Notes under the pieces: generated by a model | The model's input: the letters and a program-made list of their open reading frames with translations, nothing else | Database searches by the model: none | Told to the model about the DNA's origin: nothing | Translations under genes and position numbers: made by a program | NCBI RefSeq assembly: GCF_000241525.1 | Contig: NZ_AHIL01000037.1 | Coordinates: 62,001-126,000, forward strand | Direction of reading: 5' to 3' | DNA from: Comamonas testosteroni ATCC 11996 | GTDB lineage: Bacteria; Pseudomonadota; Gammaproteobacteria; Burkholderiales; Burkholderiaceae_C | Length of the DNA stretch: 64,000 bases | Shown here: positions 47,376-54,537 of the stretch, piece by piece | Layout of the letters: each line of letters begins with the position of its first letter | Numbering within the stretch: position 1 is the first letter of the stretch

Positions 47376-47500
47376 GCGGCTTTGCCGGGGCGGCCCCGCC
47401 GCCTCTCCTCCTTTCTCTACACGCTGCGCGCTACGGGAGGGGGACGACAACTTCGCTGCGCGGCGACGCTTGCTTGCCATGTCTTTGTTGGGCTGCGCCA
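47368..47500 (+). repeat. Dispersed intergenic repeat, family A, copy 5 (supplies the stop codon)
   Basis: CCACCCCCTGAGCGGC contains the TGA of the upstream gene, so the last two codons (T-P) and the stop are repeat sequence. The stem is CCTCC ... GGAGG; the tail GGACGACAACTTCGCTGCGC is conserved. Confidence 0.75.
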
Positions 47501-47518
47501 GTTTCGGGGCCGTTCATA

Positions 47519-47613
47519 TTTTTGATAGCTGCATGCGCTTTCCAGCCAATGATTTCAGCATCAATTGATGCTGAAATCCTTTTAAATCAAGCGCTAACAG
47601 CTATCAAATTTCA
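47519..47613 (+). repeat. Dispersed repeat, family B, copy 5 (full, both ends present)
   Basis: TTTTGATAGCTGCATGCGCT is at the left and AAGCGCTAACAGCTATCAAA at the right, so the element is bounded by inverted GATAGCTG/CAGCTATC ends. Between them is a perfect 28-base palindrome (listed separately). Confidence 0.85.
47551..47578. terminator. Perfect 14-bp palindrome between convergent genes
   Basis: GATTTCAGCATCAA / TTGATGCTGAAATC has no spacer; on the + strand CCTTTT follows. It lies between the CMD fusion and FIST genes and could end transcripts from both sides. Confidence 0.6.
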
Positions 47614-47615
47614 GG

Positions 47616-48866
47616 CTATTTGCCGGTGAACACGGTCAACACGCCGGCCAGCTGATGCACATGCGCATCCATCAGCTGTGCCTCGGCCACCAGGCCGATC
47701 AGAGGCACCGGCCCCAGCGCATGGCGCAGCAGCTTGAGCTCGGCATCGGCGCCGCCAAACAGCTCGCTGCCCCGGCCCTTGCTGCTCACATAGATGGCAC
47801 CGCGTATATGCTGGGGCTGGGCAGCTTCTGCCATGGTTTCGGGGCCGGCATCGGCAAAGTCGGGCTGCAGCGCATCCTTGAGGGCCGCGCCCATCTGCAT
47901 CAGCTCATGACGGGCCGCGCTGCTCTGGCGCTGACAGAAGATCACCGTGTGCTCGGCCTCTACGGGCGATGACAGCGCAATGCCCTGACGCACCGGGTCC
48001 AGCCCCACGATATGCAGCACCTGGGCCTCGTCGGTCAGCGCGCCGCGCTCCAGACCCCGGCCCAGCGGTGCGATCGCCGCCTGGGTCTTGCGCAGCTGGG
48101 ACAGCGCAGCCTGCCAGCCGCCGCCGGCGCTGGGGCTGGCTTCCACATCCAGCATCTGCAGCAGTCGGGGCAAGGCGGGCTCGCCTTCCAGCTCCAGCAC
48201 CACCGGCCCCCTGGCCTCGGTAATCGCAAGTCCCGCGCCCAAGGGCGCACAGCCCTGGGCCAGCCTGGAGATACAGGCCACGTCGGCATCGAAGGCCACC
48301 CCCGAAAAGCCGGCATGAAAGATGCCGACACTGGCCTGGGCACGCAAGCGGGGCAGGTCTTCGGCGCGGCAGGCAAACTGCACGCCCTGCTCGCTGCTGA
48401 GCGCACCGAACAGATTTCCAGTGCTGATGCGCTCGGACAGCTCCAGCAGCAGCTCAGCGAGATCGGGCTGATCGATGCTGGAGTGCACCAGGGCCGAATG
48501 CGCCTCGAATCCGGCTTCTGCGCCGCTTTGCGCCAGCGGTGCCACGCCGGAGTAGACGCGGTAGTGGGCGGCGGGCAGGTCCAGCAACATGACCGCCAGC
48601 GAGGAGCTTTCGGAATACTCATGTTCCATGGCCAATACGGCGTGGCCGGAGCTGCCCACCCAGTCGGTGACCTGAGGCAACTCGCGCGCCAGCAGCGCCA
48701 ACAACTGCTGCGCATGGGGCACCAGCCCCTGCGCGATGTAGACCAGACCCAGCCGGTGCGGCTGCAGTGACTGGCGCAGCAACTGCCCACGCAGCTGCAG
48801 CACGACTTGCTCAGTCGCAGCGCGCCAGTCTTCATGGCTGGCATGAGCGACGGGAAACAGTGACAT
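47616..48866 (-). CDS. FIST-domain signal-transduction protein
   Basis: This 416-residue protein has an N-terminal FIST domain (LGLVYIAQGLVPHAQQLLAL, DWVGSSGHAVL) and a FIST C-terminal domain (GAIYVSSKGRGSELFG with the Cys-poor FIST_C core). FIST proteins are thought to sense small ligands such as amino acids, often next to kinases or chemotaxis genes, but none is present here. ATG 48866 (MSLFPVA) follows AGGAGGGCTT. It ends directly at a family B repeat. Confidence 0.85.
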   Translation of the reverse strand: MSLFPVAHASHEDWRAATEQVVLQLRGQLLRQSLQPHRLGLVYIAQGLVPHAQQLLALLARELPQVTDWVGSSGHAVLAMEHEYSESSSLAVMLLDLPAAHYRVYSGVAPLAQSGAEAGFEAHSALVHSSIDQPDLAELLLELSERISTGNLFGALSSEQGVQFACRAEDLPRLRAQASVGIFHAGFSGVAFDADVACISRLAQGCAPLGAGLAITEARGPVVLELEGEPALPRLLQMLDVEASPSAGGGWQAALSQLRKTQAAIAPLGRGLERGALTDEAQVLHIVGLDPVRQGIALSSPVEAEHTVIFCQRQSSAARHELMQMGAALKDALQPDFADAGPETMAEAAQPQHIRGAIYVSSKGRGSELFGGADAELKLLRHALGPVPLIGLVAEAQLMDAHVHQLAGVLTVFTGK

Positions 48867-48938
48867 AAGCCCTCCTGTTCTTGCTGGAGCGTGGATGCCT
48901 TGCAACCACGATTTTCCACCTTAGCGGGAAGGGTTTGC

Positions 48939-49811
48939 TCAGGGCTTGCGCGAGGTAGCAGAGGTTTTGGCTGCAGTCTTTTTGGCAGCAGGCTGCTTGG
49001 GGGCAGCTTTTTTAGCGGCAGCGGTCTTGCTGGCGGCCGTTTTGGGTTGACCGGTCTTGGCCGCCACCTTGCGTGAAGGCCTGGGCTCGGCTGCCGCAGC
49101 ACTCGTTGCCTCACTCTTTGCCGCAGTTTTCGCTGCAGCTGCAGTGCCAAAACTGCCTGCCTGTGCCATCACCTTTTCCATGGTGGACTTGGCAAAGCCG
49201 CTGGCCATCTCGGTCGCGCGCTGGGCGGCCGCCAGGGTCTCGGGAGGAACGGGCTCGGCCATGGCCTTGGCCGCGATCTGCTGGAACTGCTGGGTCAGCG
49301 CTCCCCACCATTGCATGGCCTGGCCCAGGGCGGCCTGAGAAGAGGGGCCTGCCTGGGTCTGGCTGGCGGCCTCGGCCGCTGCGGGCTCTGCTTCAGGTTC
49401 AGGCTCAGGTTCAGGCTCGGCGGCTGGCGCGGCCGTGGCGGCGCCCATGGGCCAGCCGGTATTGCCGGTCGCAGCGGGCTCGGCCGGCGCTGCACCAGGG
49501 AAAGGAAAGGACTTGGCCAGCTCGCTCATGCTGACATTCATGTCCTTGAGCGTGGACAGCGTCATGCGCTGCACTTCCAGCGCCTGGATGGTGGCAGCCA
49601 GGGCTCGGCTGTTTTGCTCCAGCCAGAACTGCACGGCTTTCAGTTCGGCAATGCGCTTGTCAACCTCTTCCACGCTGACGGTGGGAGCCACCCATTGCGG
49701 CACACGGCCCATGGGATTGGCCGCAGCGCCAGCGCTTTGCGCCAGCCCCTGCAGAAAATCAAAGCCAGGAATGAACTTGCCAAAACCAAATGCCGATGCG
49801 TCGCCGCTCAT
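48939..49811 (-). CDS. phaM: PhaM-like polyhydroxyalkanoate granule regulatory protein
   Basis: This 290-residue protein has an N-terminal phasin-like part (FIPGFDFLQGLAQSAG, a helix at 65-105), an acidic Glu/Pro-rich linker (EPEPEPEPEAEP, about 145-160), a second helix, and a Lys/Ala/Pro-rich basic tail (AAKKAAPKQPAAKKTAAK) typical of DNA-binding histone-like tails. This matches PhaM of Ralstonia, which activates PHB synthase and tethers granules to the nucleoid. ATG 49811 follows GGAGAG. PHB synthase genes are not in the window. Confidence 0.85.
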   Translation of the reverse strand: MSGDASAFGFGKFIPGFDFLQGLAQSAGAAANPMGRVPQWVAPTVSVEEVDKRIAELKAVQFWLEQNSRALAATIQALEVQRMTLSTLKDMNVSMSELAKSFPFPGAAPAEPAATGNTGWPMGAATAAPAAEPEPEPEPEAEPAAAEAASQTQAGPSSQAALGQAMQWWGALTQQFQQIAAKAMAEPVPPETLAAAQRATEMASGFAKSTMEKVMAQAGSFGTAAAAKTAAKSEATSAAAAEPRPSRKVAAKTGQPKTAASKTAAAKKAAPKQPAAKKTAAKTSATSRKP

Positions 49812-49938
49812 AGTGCTCTCCACTGCAGGGATGGATACCAGAATCCGCATCCGGACGAGACCGGACGCGGAACTAGCTTACTGCACTTGCGATGTTTGCT
49901 GCAAACAAGGGAGCAAGTCGCGCCCCTGGCTCAAGTCA

Positions 49939-50454
49939 TCAATGCTGATGCGCACCATGACCCATGTGCTGGTGCCCGGCACCGGCGGCCGCAGGGGCCG
50001 TCGCGCGCACCGGCAGCTGCAGGCTCAGGCGCGAGATTGCGCCCTTGGCATCCTTGAACACCAGGGTCACGGGCACCTGGCTGTCCTTGACCAGCGGGGC
50101 CTTGAGCTGCTGCAGCATCAGGTGATAGCCGCCGGGCTTGAGATCCACGGCTACGCCCTGGGGCAGATCCAGTGCCTCGATGGCGCGCATGCGCATCACA
50201 TCGCCCTCCATCTTCATCTCGTGCACCTCGGCCACGGCGGCGGCCGTGGTTTCCACGCCCACGAGCTTGAGCGGCTCCTGGGCCGTCAGGCGCATAAAGG
50301 CCCCCGAGGCCTGCTGACCCGCCACGCTGGCGCGGGCCCAGGCGTTCTCGACCTTGACATGGGCGGCATCGGCATGGGCCCAGGCGGCCCCCGAAACCAG
50401 CAGCGAAGCGACCAGCGAACCCAGGGCCATCACGGTAAAACGACGCGTATTCAT
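49939..50454 (-). CDS. PCu(A)C-type periplasmic copper chaperone
   Basis: This 171-residue precursor has a signal peptide (about 1-26, ending AAWAH). The copper site H(M)x10MxxHxM family pattern is represented by VHEMKMEGDVMRMRAIEALD and the HLMLQQLK segment, with conserved His and Met. The His-rich tail (GHQHMGHGAHQH) is a plausible extra metal site. Such proteins deliver Cu(I) to cytochrome oxidase. ATG 50454 follows GGAGATGG. A 76-base MITE-like element ends 29 bases upstream of the start, in its leader or promoter. Confidence 0.9.
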   Translation of the reverse strand: MNTRRFTVMALGSLVASLLVSGAAWAHADAAHVKVENAWARASVAGQQASGAFMRLTAQEPLKLVGVETTAAAVAEVHEMKMEGDVMRMRAIEALDLPQGVAVDLKPGGYHLMLQQLKAPLVKDSQVPVTLVFKDAKGAISRLSLQLPVRATAPAAAGAGHQHMGHGAHQH

Positions 50455-50482
50455 GAAACCATCTCCATTCAAATTCAGTCTG

Positions 50483-50558
50483 GACTTACGCAAACAAGGG
50501 GGCATCAAGGTGGTCTTCCTGAAACGAAGCACTTGCCTGAGCCTGATTTGCGTAAGTC
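50483..50558. mobile_element. MITE-like element with 12-bp perfect terminal inverted repeats
   Basis: GACTTACGCAAA at 50483-50494 and its exact complement TTTGCGTAAGTC at 50547-50558 bound 52 non-coding bases. No clear target duplication flanks it. The ends look like IS termini, but no transposase is present. Confidence 0.55.
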
Positions 50559-50569
50559 ATGTCAATCTC

Positions 50570-50622
50570 AAATCGATCTGAAGCGCTTGACCATCAAGCG
50601 CCTTCAGCTATGTTTTTCAGTG
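50570..50622 (-). repeat. Dispersed repeat, family B, copy 6 (encodes a C-terminus)
   Basis: On the minus strand it reads ACATAGCTGAAGGCGCTTGA, then TGGTCAAGCGCTTCAG. The GCGCTTGA provides the final Ala codon and the TGA stop of the upstream gene. Confidence 0.75.
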
Positions 50623-50995
50623 TTTCAAAGGGCGGCGCACGTACGGGCGGCAGGGTGGAGACAAAAGCTCTGTGAGCGACATCGGCCCAGGGCCGGGCAT
50701 CGACAACGGCGCGATGACTGCCCGGATCTGGCTGCTGCGCCGGCGGCGGCGCCAGCAGCGGCAGGCACAGCGCGCAATCCAGTCCATGCGGGGTGGCGGC
50801 ATCGTCGCTGGCGGGGCTGGGCACCCAGTGAGTGCTGCCGCTGGCCGTGCACACCGCCTCCCAGCCTGCAGGCGGCGTGGCGCGCGCCCAGGGCGTGAGC
50901 ATGCTGACCAGCAGCACGCAAAACCACGCACCAAGCGCCCAGCGTGCCAGAAGGGCCGCCGGTTGGTGCCGAGGAGGATGTGCGCGCCAATGCAT
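50594..50995 (-). CDS. DUF2946-like membrane protein
   Basis: This 133-residue protein has one transmembrane segment (ALGAWFCVLLVSMLTPWARA, about 22-40) and a C-terminal half with the Cys pair LDCALCLPLLAPPPAQ typical of DUF2946 (often near copper or TonB functions). The copper chaperone gene downstream on the same strand suggests a common metal-related role. The last residues (KNIAEGA) and the stop lie inside a family B repeat, so the true C-terminus may have been changed by insertion. ATG 50995 is preceded by GGGGAGA-poor sequence; the start is only moderately sure. Confidence 0.7.
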   Translation of the reverse strand: MHWRAHPPRHQPAALLARWALGAWFCVLLVSMLTPWARATPPAGWEAVCTASGSTHWVPSPASDDAATPHGLDCALCLPLLAPPPAQQPDPGSHRAVVDARPWADVAHRAFVSTLPPVRAPPFETLKNIAEGA

Positions 50996-51110
50996 GGGGC
51001 AATTGTAGAAGCCGGCCTGCTATCCGGTTGGCGACGCAGGGCTTGCGCCACTTGCCTCTACGATGACTGGCCACGGATACCTATTCACAACCACCGATCA
51101 GGAGACAAGC

Positions 51111-51770
51111 ATGCTGACTTTGTGCGGTTTTTCGGCCAGCAACTACTACAACAAGGTCAAGCTGGCCTTGATGGAAAAGCAGATTCCCTTCGCCGAGGAG
51201 CTGGCCTGGCTGGGCAGCACCAACCCCGAGGAATCGCCACTGGGCAAAGTCCCCTATCTGCGCACCCAGCACGGCGCCATCAGCGAGTCCGACGCCATCA
51301 TCGAATATGTGGAAACACTGTCCGACAAGGTGCCGCTGTTGCCCGCAGACCCATTTGCTGCCGCCAAGGTCCGCGAACTCTGCGTCTATCTGAATCTGCA
51401 CCTGGAGCTGGTGGCGCGCAACCTCTACCCCCAGGCCTTCTTCGGCGGCAAGATCAGTGACGGCGCGCGCGACAAGACGCTGGAGCAGCTCAAAAAGAAT
51501 ATTGCGGCCTTTGCCAAGCTGGCCCGCTTCGATACCCCGTTCATCGCGGGAGACAGCTTTACGCTGGCCGACTGCAGCGCCATCGTGCACCTGCCCCTGG
51601 TCAGCAGCGCCTGCAAGATCGTGGGCGGCAGCGATCTGCTGGCCGAGCTGCCGGTGCGCGACTATCTGGCGCGCATGAGCGAACGCCCCACGGTGCAGAA
51701 GATCAACGCCGACCGCAAGAGCAACACCGAGGAGCTGATGGCGCGCGTGCAGGCCAAGGCTGCGCGCTAA
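51111..51770 (+). CDS. Glutathione S-transferase family protein
   Basis: This 219-residue protein has an N-terminal thioredoxin-like domain (LTLCGFSASNYYNKVKLALM; cis-Pro region GKVPYLRTQHGAISESDAII with the Ser-Asp that binds the glutathione gamma-glutamyl) and an all-helical C-terminal domain (FIAGDSFTLADCSAIVHLPL). The catalytic residue would be one of the Ser/Tyr at 9-13. Substrate unknown. ATG 51111 follows CAGGAGACAAGC. Confidence 0.92.
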   Translation: MLTLCGFSASNYYNKVKLALMEKQIPFAEELAWLGSTNPEESPLGKVPYLRTQHGAISESDAIIEYVETLSDKVPLLPADPFAAAKVRELCVYLNLHLELVARNLYPQAFFGGKISDGARDKTLEQLKKNIAAFAKLARFDTPFIAGDSFTLADCSAIVHLPLVSSACKIVGGSDLLAELPVRDYLARMSERPTVQKINADRKSNTEELMARVQAKAAR

Positions 51771-51814
51771 GGCGTGCCGGGTACAGGCCCGGTAATGCTA
51801 CGCTTGGGCCCATC

Positions 51815-52228
51815 ATGCAAAGCGCTTTTCATCTTGCCTACCACGTGACCGATCTCGACCAGGCCCGCCGTTTCTATGGCGGCGTGCTGGGCTGCCGCGA
51901 GGGTCGCAGCACCGATACCTGGGTCGACTTCGACTTCTTCGGCCACCAGATCTCCCTGCACCTGGGCCAGCCCTTTGCCGTGAGCAACACCGGCAAGGTC
52001 GGCAACCATATGGTGCCCATGCCCCACCTGGGCGTGATCCTGCTCAAGCCCGACTGGCTGGCCCTGGCCGAACGCCTCAAAGCCGCTGGCACGGCCTTCA
52101 TTCTGGAGCCGCAAGTGCGCTTTGAGGACGAGCCCGGAGAGCAGTGGACGATGTTCTTCACCGACCCCTGCGGCAACCCGATCGAGGTCAAGGGATTTGC
52201 CAACTGGGAAGCGGTTTACGAGCACTGA
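51815..52228 (+). CDS. VOC-superfamily (glyoxalase-fold) protein
   Basis: This 137-residue protein starts HLAYHVTDLDQARRFYGGVL and has FFGHQISLHLG, LGVILLKPDWLALAERLKAA and a final TMFFTDPCGNPIEVKGF, the usual VOC end with the metal-binding Glu. His in HLAYHV, His in QISLH and Glu in IEVKG would form a metal site, as in extradiol dioxygenase or lactoylglutathione lyase relatives. Position after the GST gene (44 bases) hints at a glutathione-linked task, but the reaction is not assigned. Confidence 0.87.
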   Translation: MQSAFHLAYHVTDLDQARRFYGGVLGCREGRSTDTWVDFDFFGHQISLHLGQPFAVSNTGKVGNHMVPMPHLGVILLKPDWLALAERLKAAGTAFILEPQVRFEDEPGEQWTMFFTDPCGNPIEVKGFANWEAVYEH

Positions 52229-52335
52229 TCCCCCCTGAGCCGCTTCACGTCTTCCCCCTAAGGAGGAAGACGAACCTGGCGGCGGGGCGGCGCTCGCTGG
52301 CCGTCTCGCCCTTGGACTGCGCCAGTGCCACAGGC
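52229..52335 (+). repeat. Dispersed intergenic repeat, family A, copy 6
   Basis: It begins right after the VOC gene stop with TCCCCCCTGAGCCGCTTC. The stem is CTTCC ... GGAAG with a short loop; the tail GGCGGCGGGGCGGCGCTCGC and GACTGCGCCAGTG matches the family end. No gene lies from here to the recD stop at 52447. Confidence 0.7.
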
Positions 52336-52446
52336 TCATCACTTCGAGCAAGGCCAGATGGGAAACCTTTATAGGTTGAGCGAAATCAGCCTTCAGTGTT
52401 ACCTGGATTGCGGCCGCCGCTATCAACACAGAGCCTCGCCCCTGGG

Positions 52447-54537
52447 CTACTGATCACGCTCCATGAATCCCAGCAAACCGCTGCTGCGCTGCGTGGGACT
52501 GCCCATCGCCGACACCAGCAAGCCGGGCACTTCGGTCCACAGCGAAAACGCCTTGCGCGCGCGCGTGATGCCGGTATAGACCAGCTCGCGACTGAGCACA
52601 TTGCCGCCCTGCGCGGCCAGCACCAGCGCCGTGTGCTCGAACTCCGAGCCCTGGCTCTTGTGCACCGTCATGGCAAATGCAGTCTCCACATGGGCCAGGC
52701 GCGCCGTGCTGACATGGTGCAGCTGCTCGCCCTGCATGAAGTACACGCGCAGCCGCGCCGGGTCGGCAAAGCTGGGCAAGGCCATGCCGATGTCGCCATT
52801 GAACACGCCCAGCTGCGCATCGTTGCGGGTGATCATCACCGGACGGCCCACATACCACTCGCCCTCCTTGCGAATGACACCCATGGCCTGCAAGGCCTGC
52901 TCCACCGCGCGGTTCAGGCCCGCCACGCCCCAGTTGCCGTCACGCACGGCACACAACAGGCGGTAGCGGTCGAAGGCGGCCAGCACGTCCCTCACCCATT
53001 GCCAGTGCTCGGCCTCGGCGGCAAAGCCGCGCCCCTTGCCCTGCCCATGTTGTGCCAGCACCTCGGCATAGGCAGCATAGCTGGCCATGCCGCCGCGGCC
53101 TTGCACGGCGCTACGCACCACGGCATCGACATCACCGCCTTCGCGCGCCCAGAGTTCGGCTTGCAGGCCGGCCTGGGTATGCGTGCGCAGCAGCGCCATG
53201 GCAGCCGGTGCATCGCCGGCATTCACGGCCTGTGCCAGCTGACCGATAGGGCCGCCAAAGCGGCGGCTCTCGCGCAGCATGACGGTGTGCTGGGCCAGCG
53301 GCAAGGCCCGGGCCGGCGCCAGGTACTGCGCTGGCAGGGGCTGGTCCGTCACGCGCTCGGCATAGGCCGCAGTGTCCGGCGTGTAATTGCCCCGCTGCGC
53401 ATCGCGGCACAGATCGCCCAGCACGGCACCGGCCTCCACCGAGGCGAGCTGATCCTTGTCGCCCAGCAAAATCAGGCGCGCCGTGGGCGGCAGGGCCTGC
53501 AGCAGCGCGGCCATCATCTCGAGGTGGATCATGGAGGCCTCATCGACAATGAGCACATCCACATCCAGCGGATTGCCCGCATGGTGGGCAAAGCGCCGCG
53601 TGTCGGGCCTGGCACCCAGCAGCGAATGCAGGGTGCGTGCCGCCCCCATGCGTTTGACCAGCGCTTCCAGATCCAGCTCGCGGCCCACGGCCTCCTTGAG
53701 CTCCAGCAGCGAGCTGTCGATGGACTGCTTGAGCCGCGCCGCCGCCTTGCCGGTTGGCGCAGCCAGCGCAACGCGCAGCTGGGCGGCATCCGGCGCCGTG
53801 GCAAACAGCAGCGCCAGCAGACGGGCGGCCGTATAGGTCTTGCCCGTGCCCGGACCGCCGGTGATGACGGACATGCGCCCGCGCAGCGCCAGCGCGCAAG
53901 CCAGTTTTTGCCAGTCCACCGCATTCGCGGCAACGGCGGACGCGCCGAAGAGACGCCCCAGCCATTCCCGCACCCTGGGCTCGTCAAGCGCCACCGCATC
54001 GGCCGCCGTGCGCTGCGCCATATGGGCTGCAACACTGCGCTCGTAGTCCCAGTAGCGGCGCAGATACAGCATGGGCGCAGCGCCGTCCAGCAGCACCAGT
54101 GGCTGACCTCGGTCTGCCGCCACCACTCCCGACTGCACGACACGCACCACGGGGCTGCGACGCAGGGCCTGCAGCCAGTCAGCCAGCCGGCTGGGCAATT
54201 GCTCCCATAGCGATTGCTGCAGGCGCTCTGCCTCCTTGGGCCAGGCGAGAACCTGATTGGGATCGCCAGCCAGCGCCTGCAAGGGCAGACAGCTGTGACC
54301 GCGCCCTTCCATCTGCGCCAGCACGGCAGAGGCTACCAGCAGTGCAGGTCCGGCCTCGGCGTCCTGCGCGGCGACAAAGGCCGCCAGGGCGCTGTCCAGG
54401 CGGCGCAGCAGACCCGCATCGGCCAGTCGCTCCAGCGCGGTCAGCCAGTCCGTGGTGCTCAGTGCCATTGAGTCACCATCCGCGGGGGCTGCAAACAGGT
54501 CCAGCGTCTGCAGATCGGCTTTGCGGCGGCCCTTCAT
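52447..54537 (-). CDS. recD: Exodeoxyribonuclease V, alpha subunit (RecD)
   Basis: This 696-residue SF1B 5'-3' helicase is a subunit of RecBCD. Walker A is SVITGGPGTGKTYTAARLLA (about 228-248), Walker B is VLIVDEASMIHLEMMAAL (about 332-349), followed by LILLGDKDQLASVEAGAVLG, and near the C-terminus TVHKSQGSEFEHTALVL and YTGITRAR. The N-terminal about 200 residues bind RecB/RecC. ATG 54537 overlaps the recB stop by four bases (ATGA). It is the last gene of recC-recB-recD. Confidence 0.95.
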   Translation of the reverse strand: MKGRRKADLQTLDLFAAPADGDSMALSTTDWLTALERLADAGLLRRLDSALAAFVAAQDAEAGPALLVASAVLAQMEGRGHSCLPLQALAGDPNQVLAWPKEAERLQQSLWEQLPSRLADWLQALRRSPVVRVVQSGVVAADRGQPLVLLDGAAPMLYLRRYWDYERSVAAHMAQRTAADAVALDEPRVREWLGRLFGASAVAANAVDWQKLACALALRGRMSVITGGPGTGKTYTAARLLALLFATAPDAAQLRVALAAPTGKAAARLKQSIDSSLLELKEAVGRELDLEALVKRMGAARTLHSLLGARPDTRRFAHHAGNPLDVDVLIVDEASMIHLEMMAALLQALPPTARLILLGDKDQLASVEAGAVLGDLCRDAQRGNYTPDTAAYAERVTDQPLPAQYLAPARALPLAQHTVMLRESRRFGGPIGQLAQAVNAGDAPAAMALLRTHTQAGLQAELWAREGGDVDAVVRSAVQGRGGMASYAAYAEVLAQHGQGKGRGFAAEAEHWQWVRDVLAAFDRYRLLCAVRDGNWGVAGLNRAVEQALQAMGVIRKEGEWYVGRPVMITRNDAQLGVFNGDIGMALPSFADPARLRVYFMQGEQLHHVSTARLAHVETAFAMTVHKSQGSEFEHTALVLAAQGGNVLSRELVYTGITRARKAFSLWTEVPGLLVSAMGSPTQRSSGLLGFMERDQ

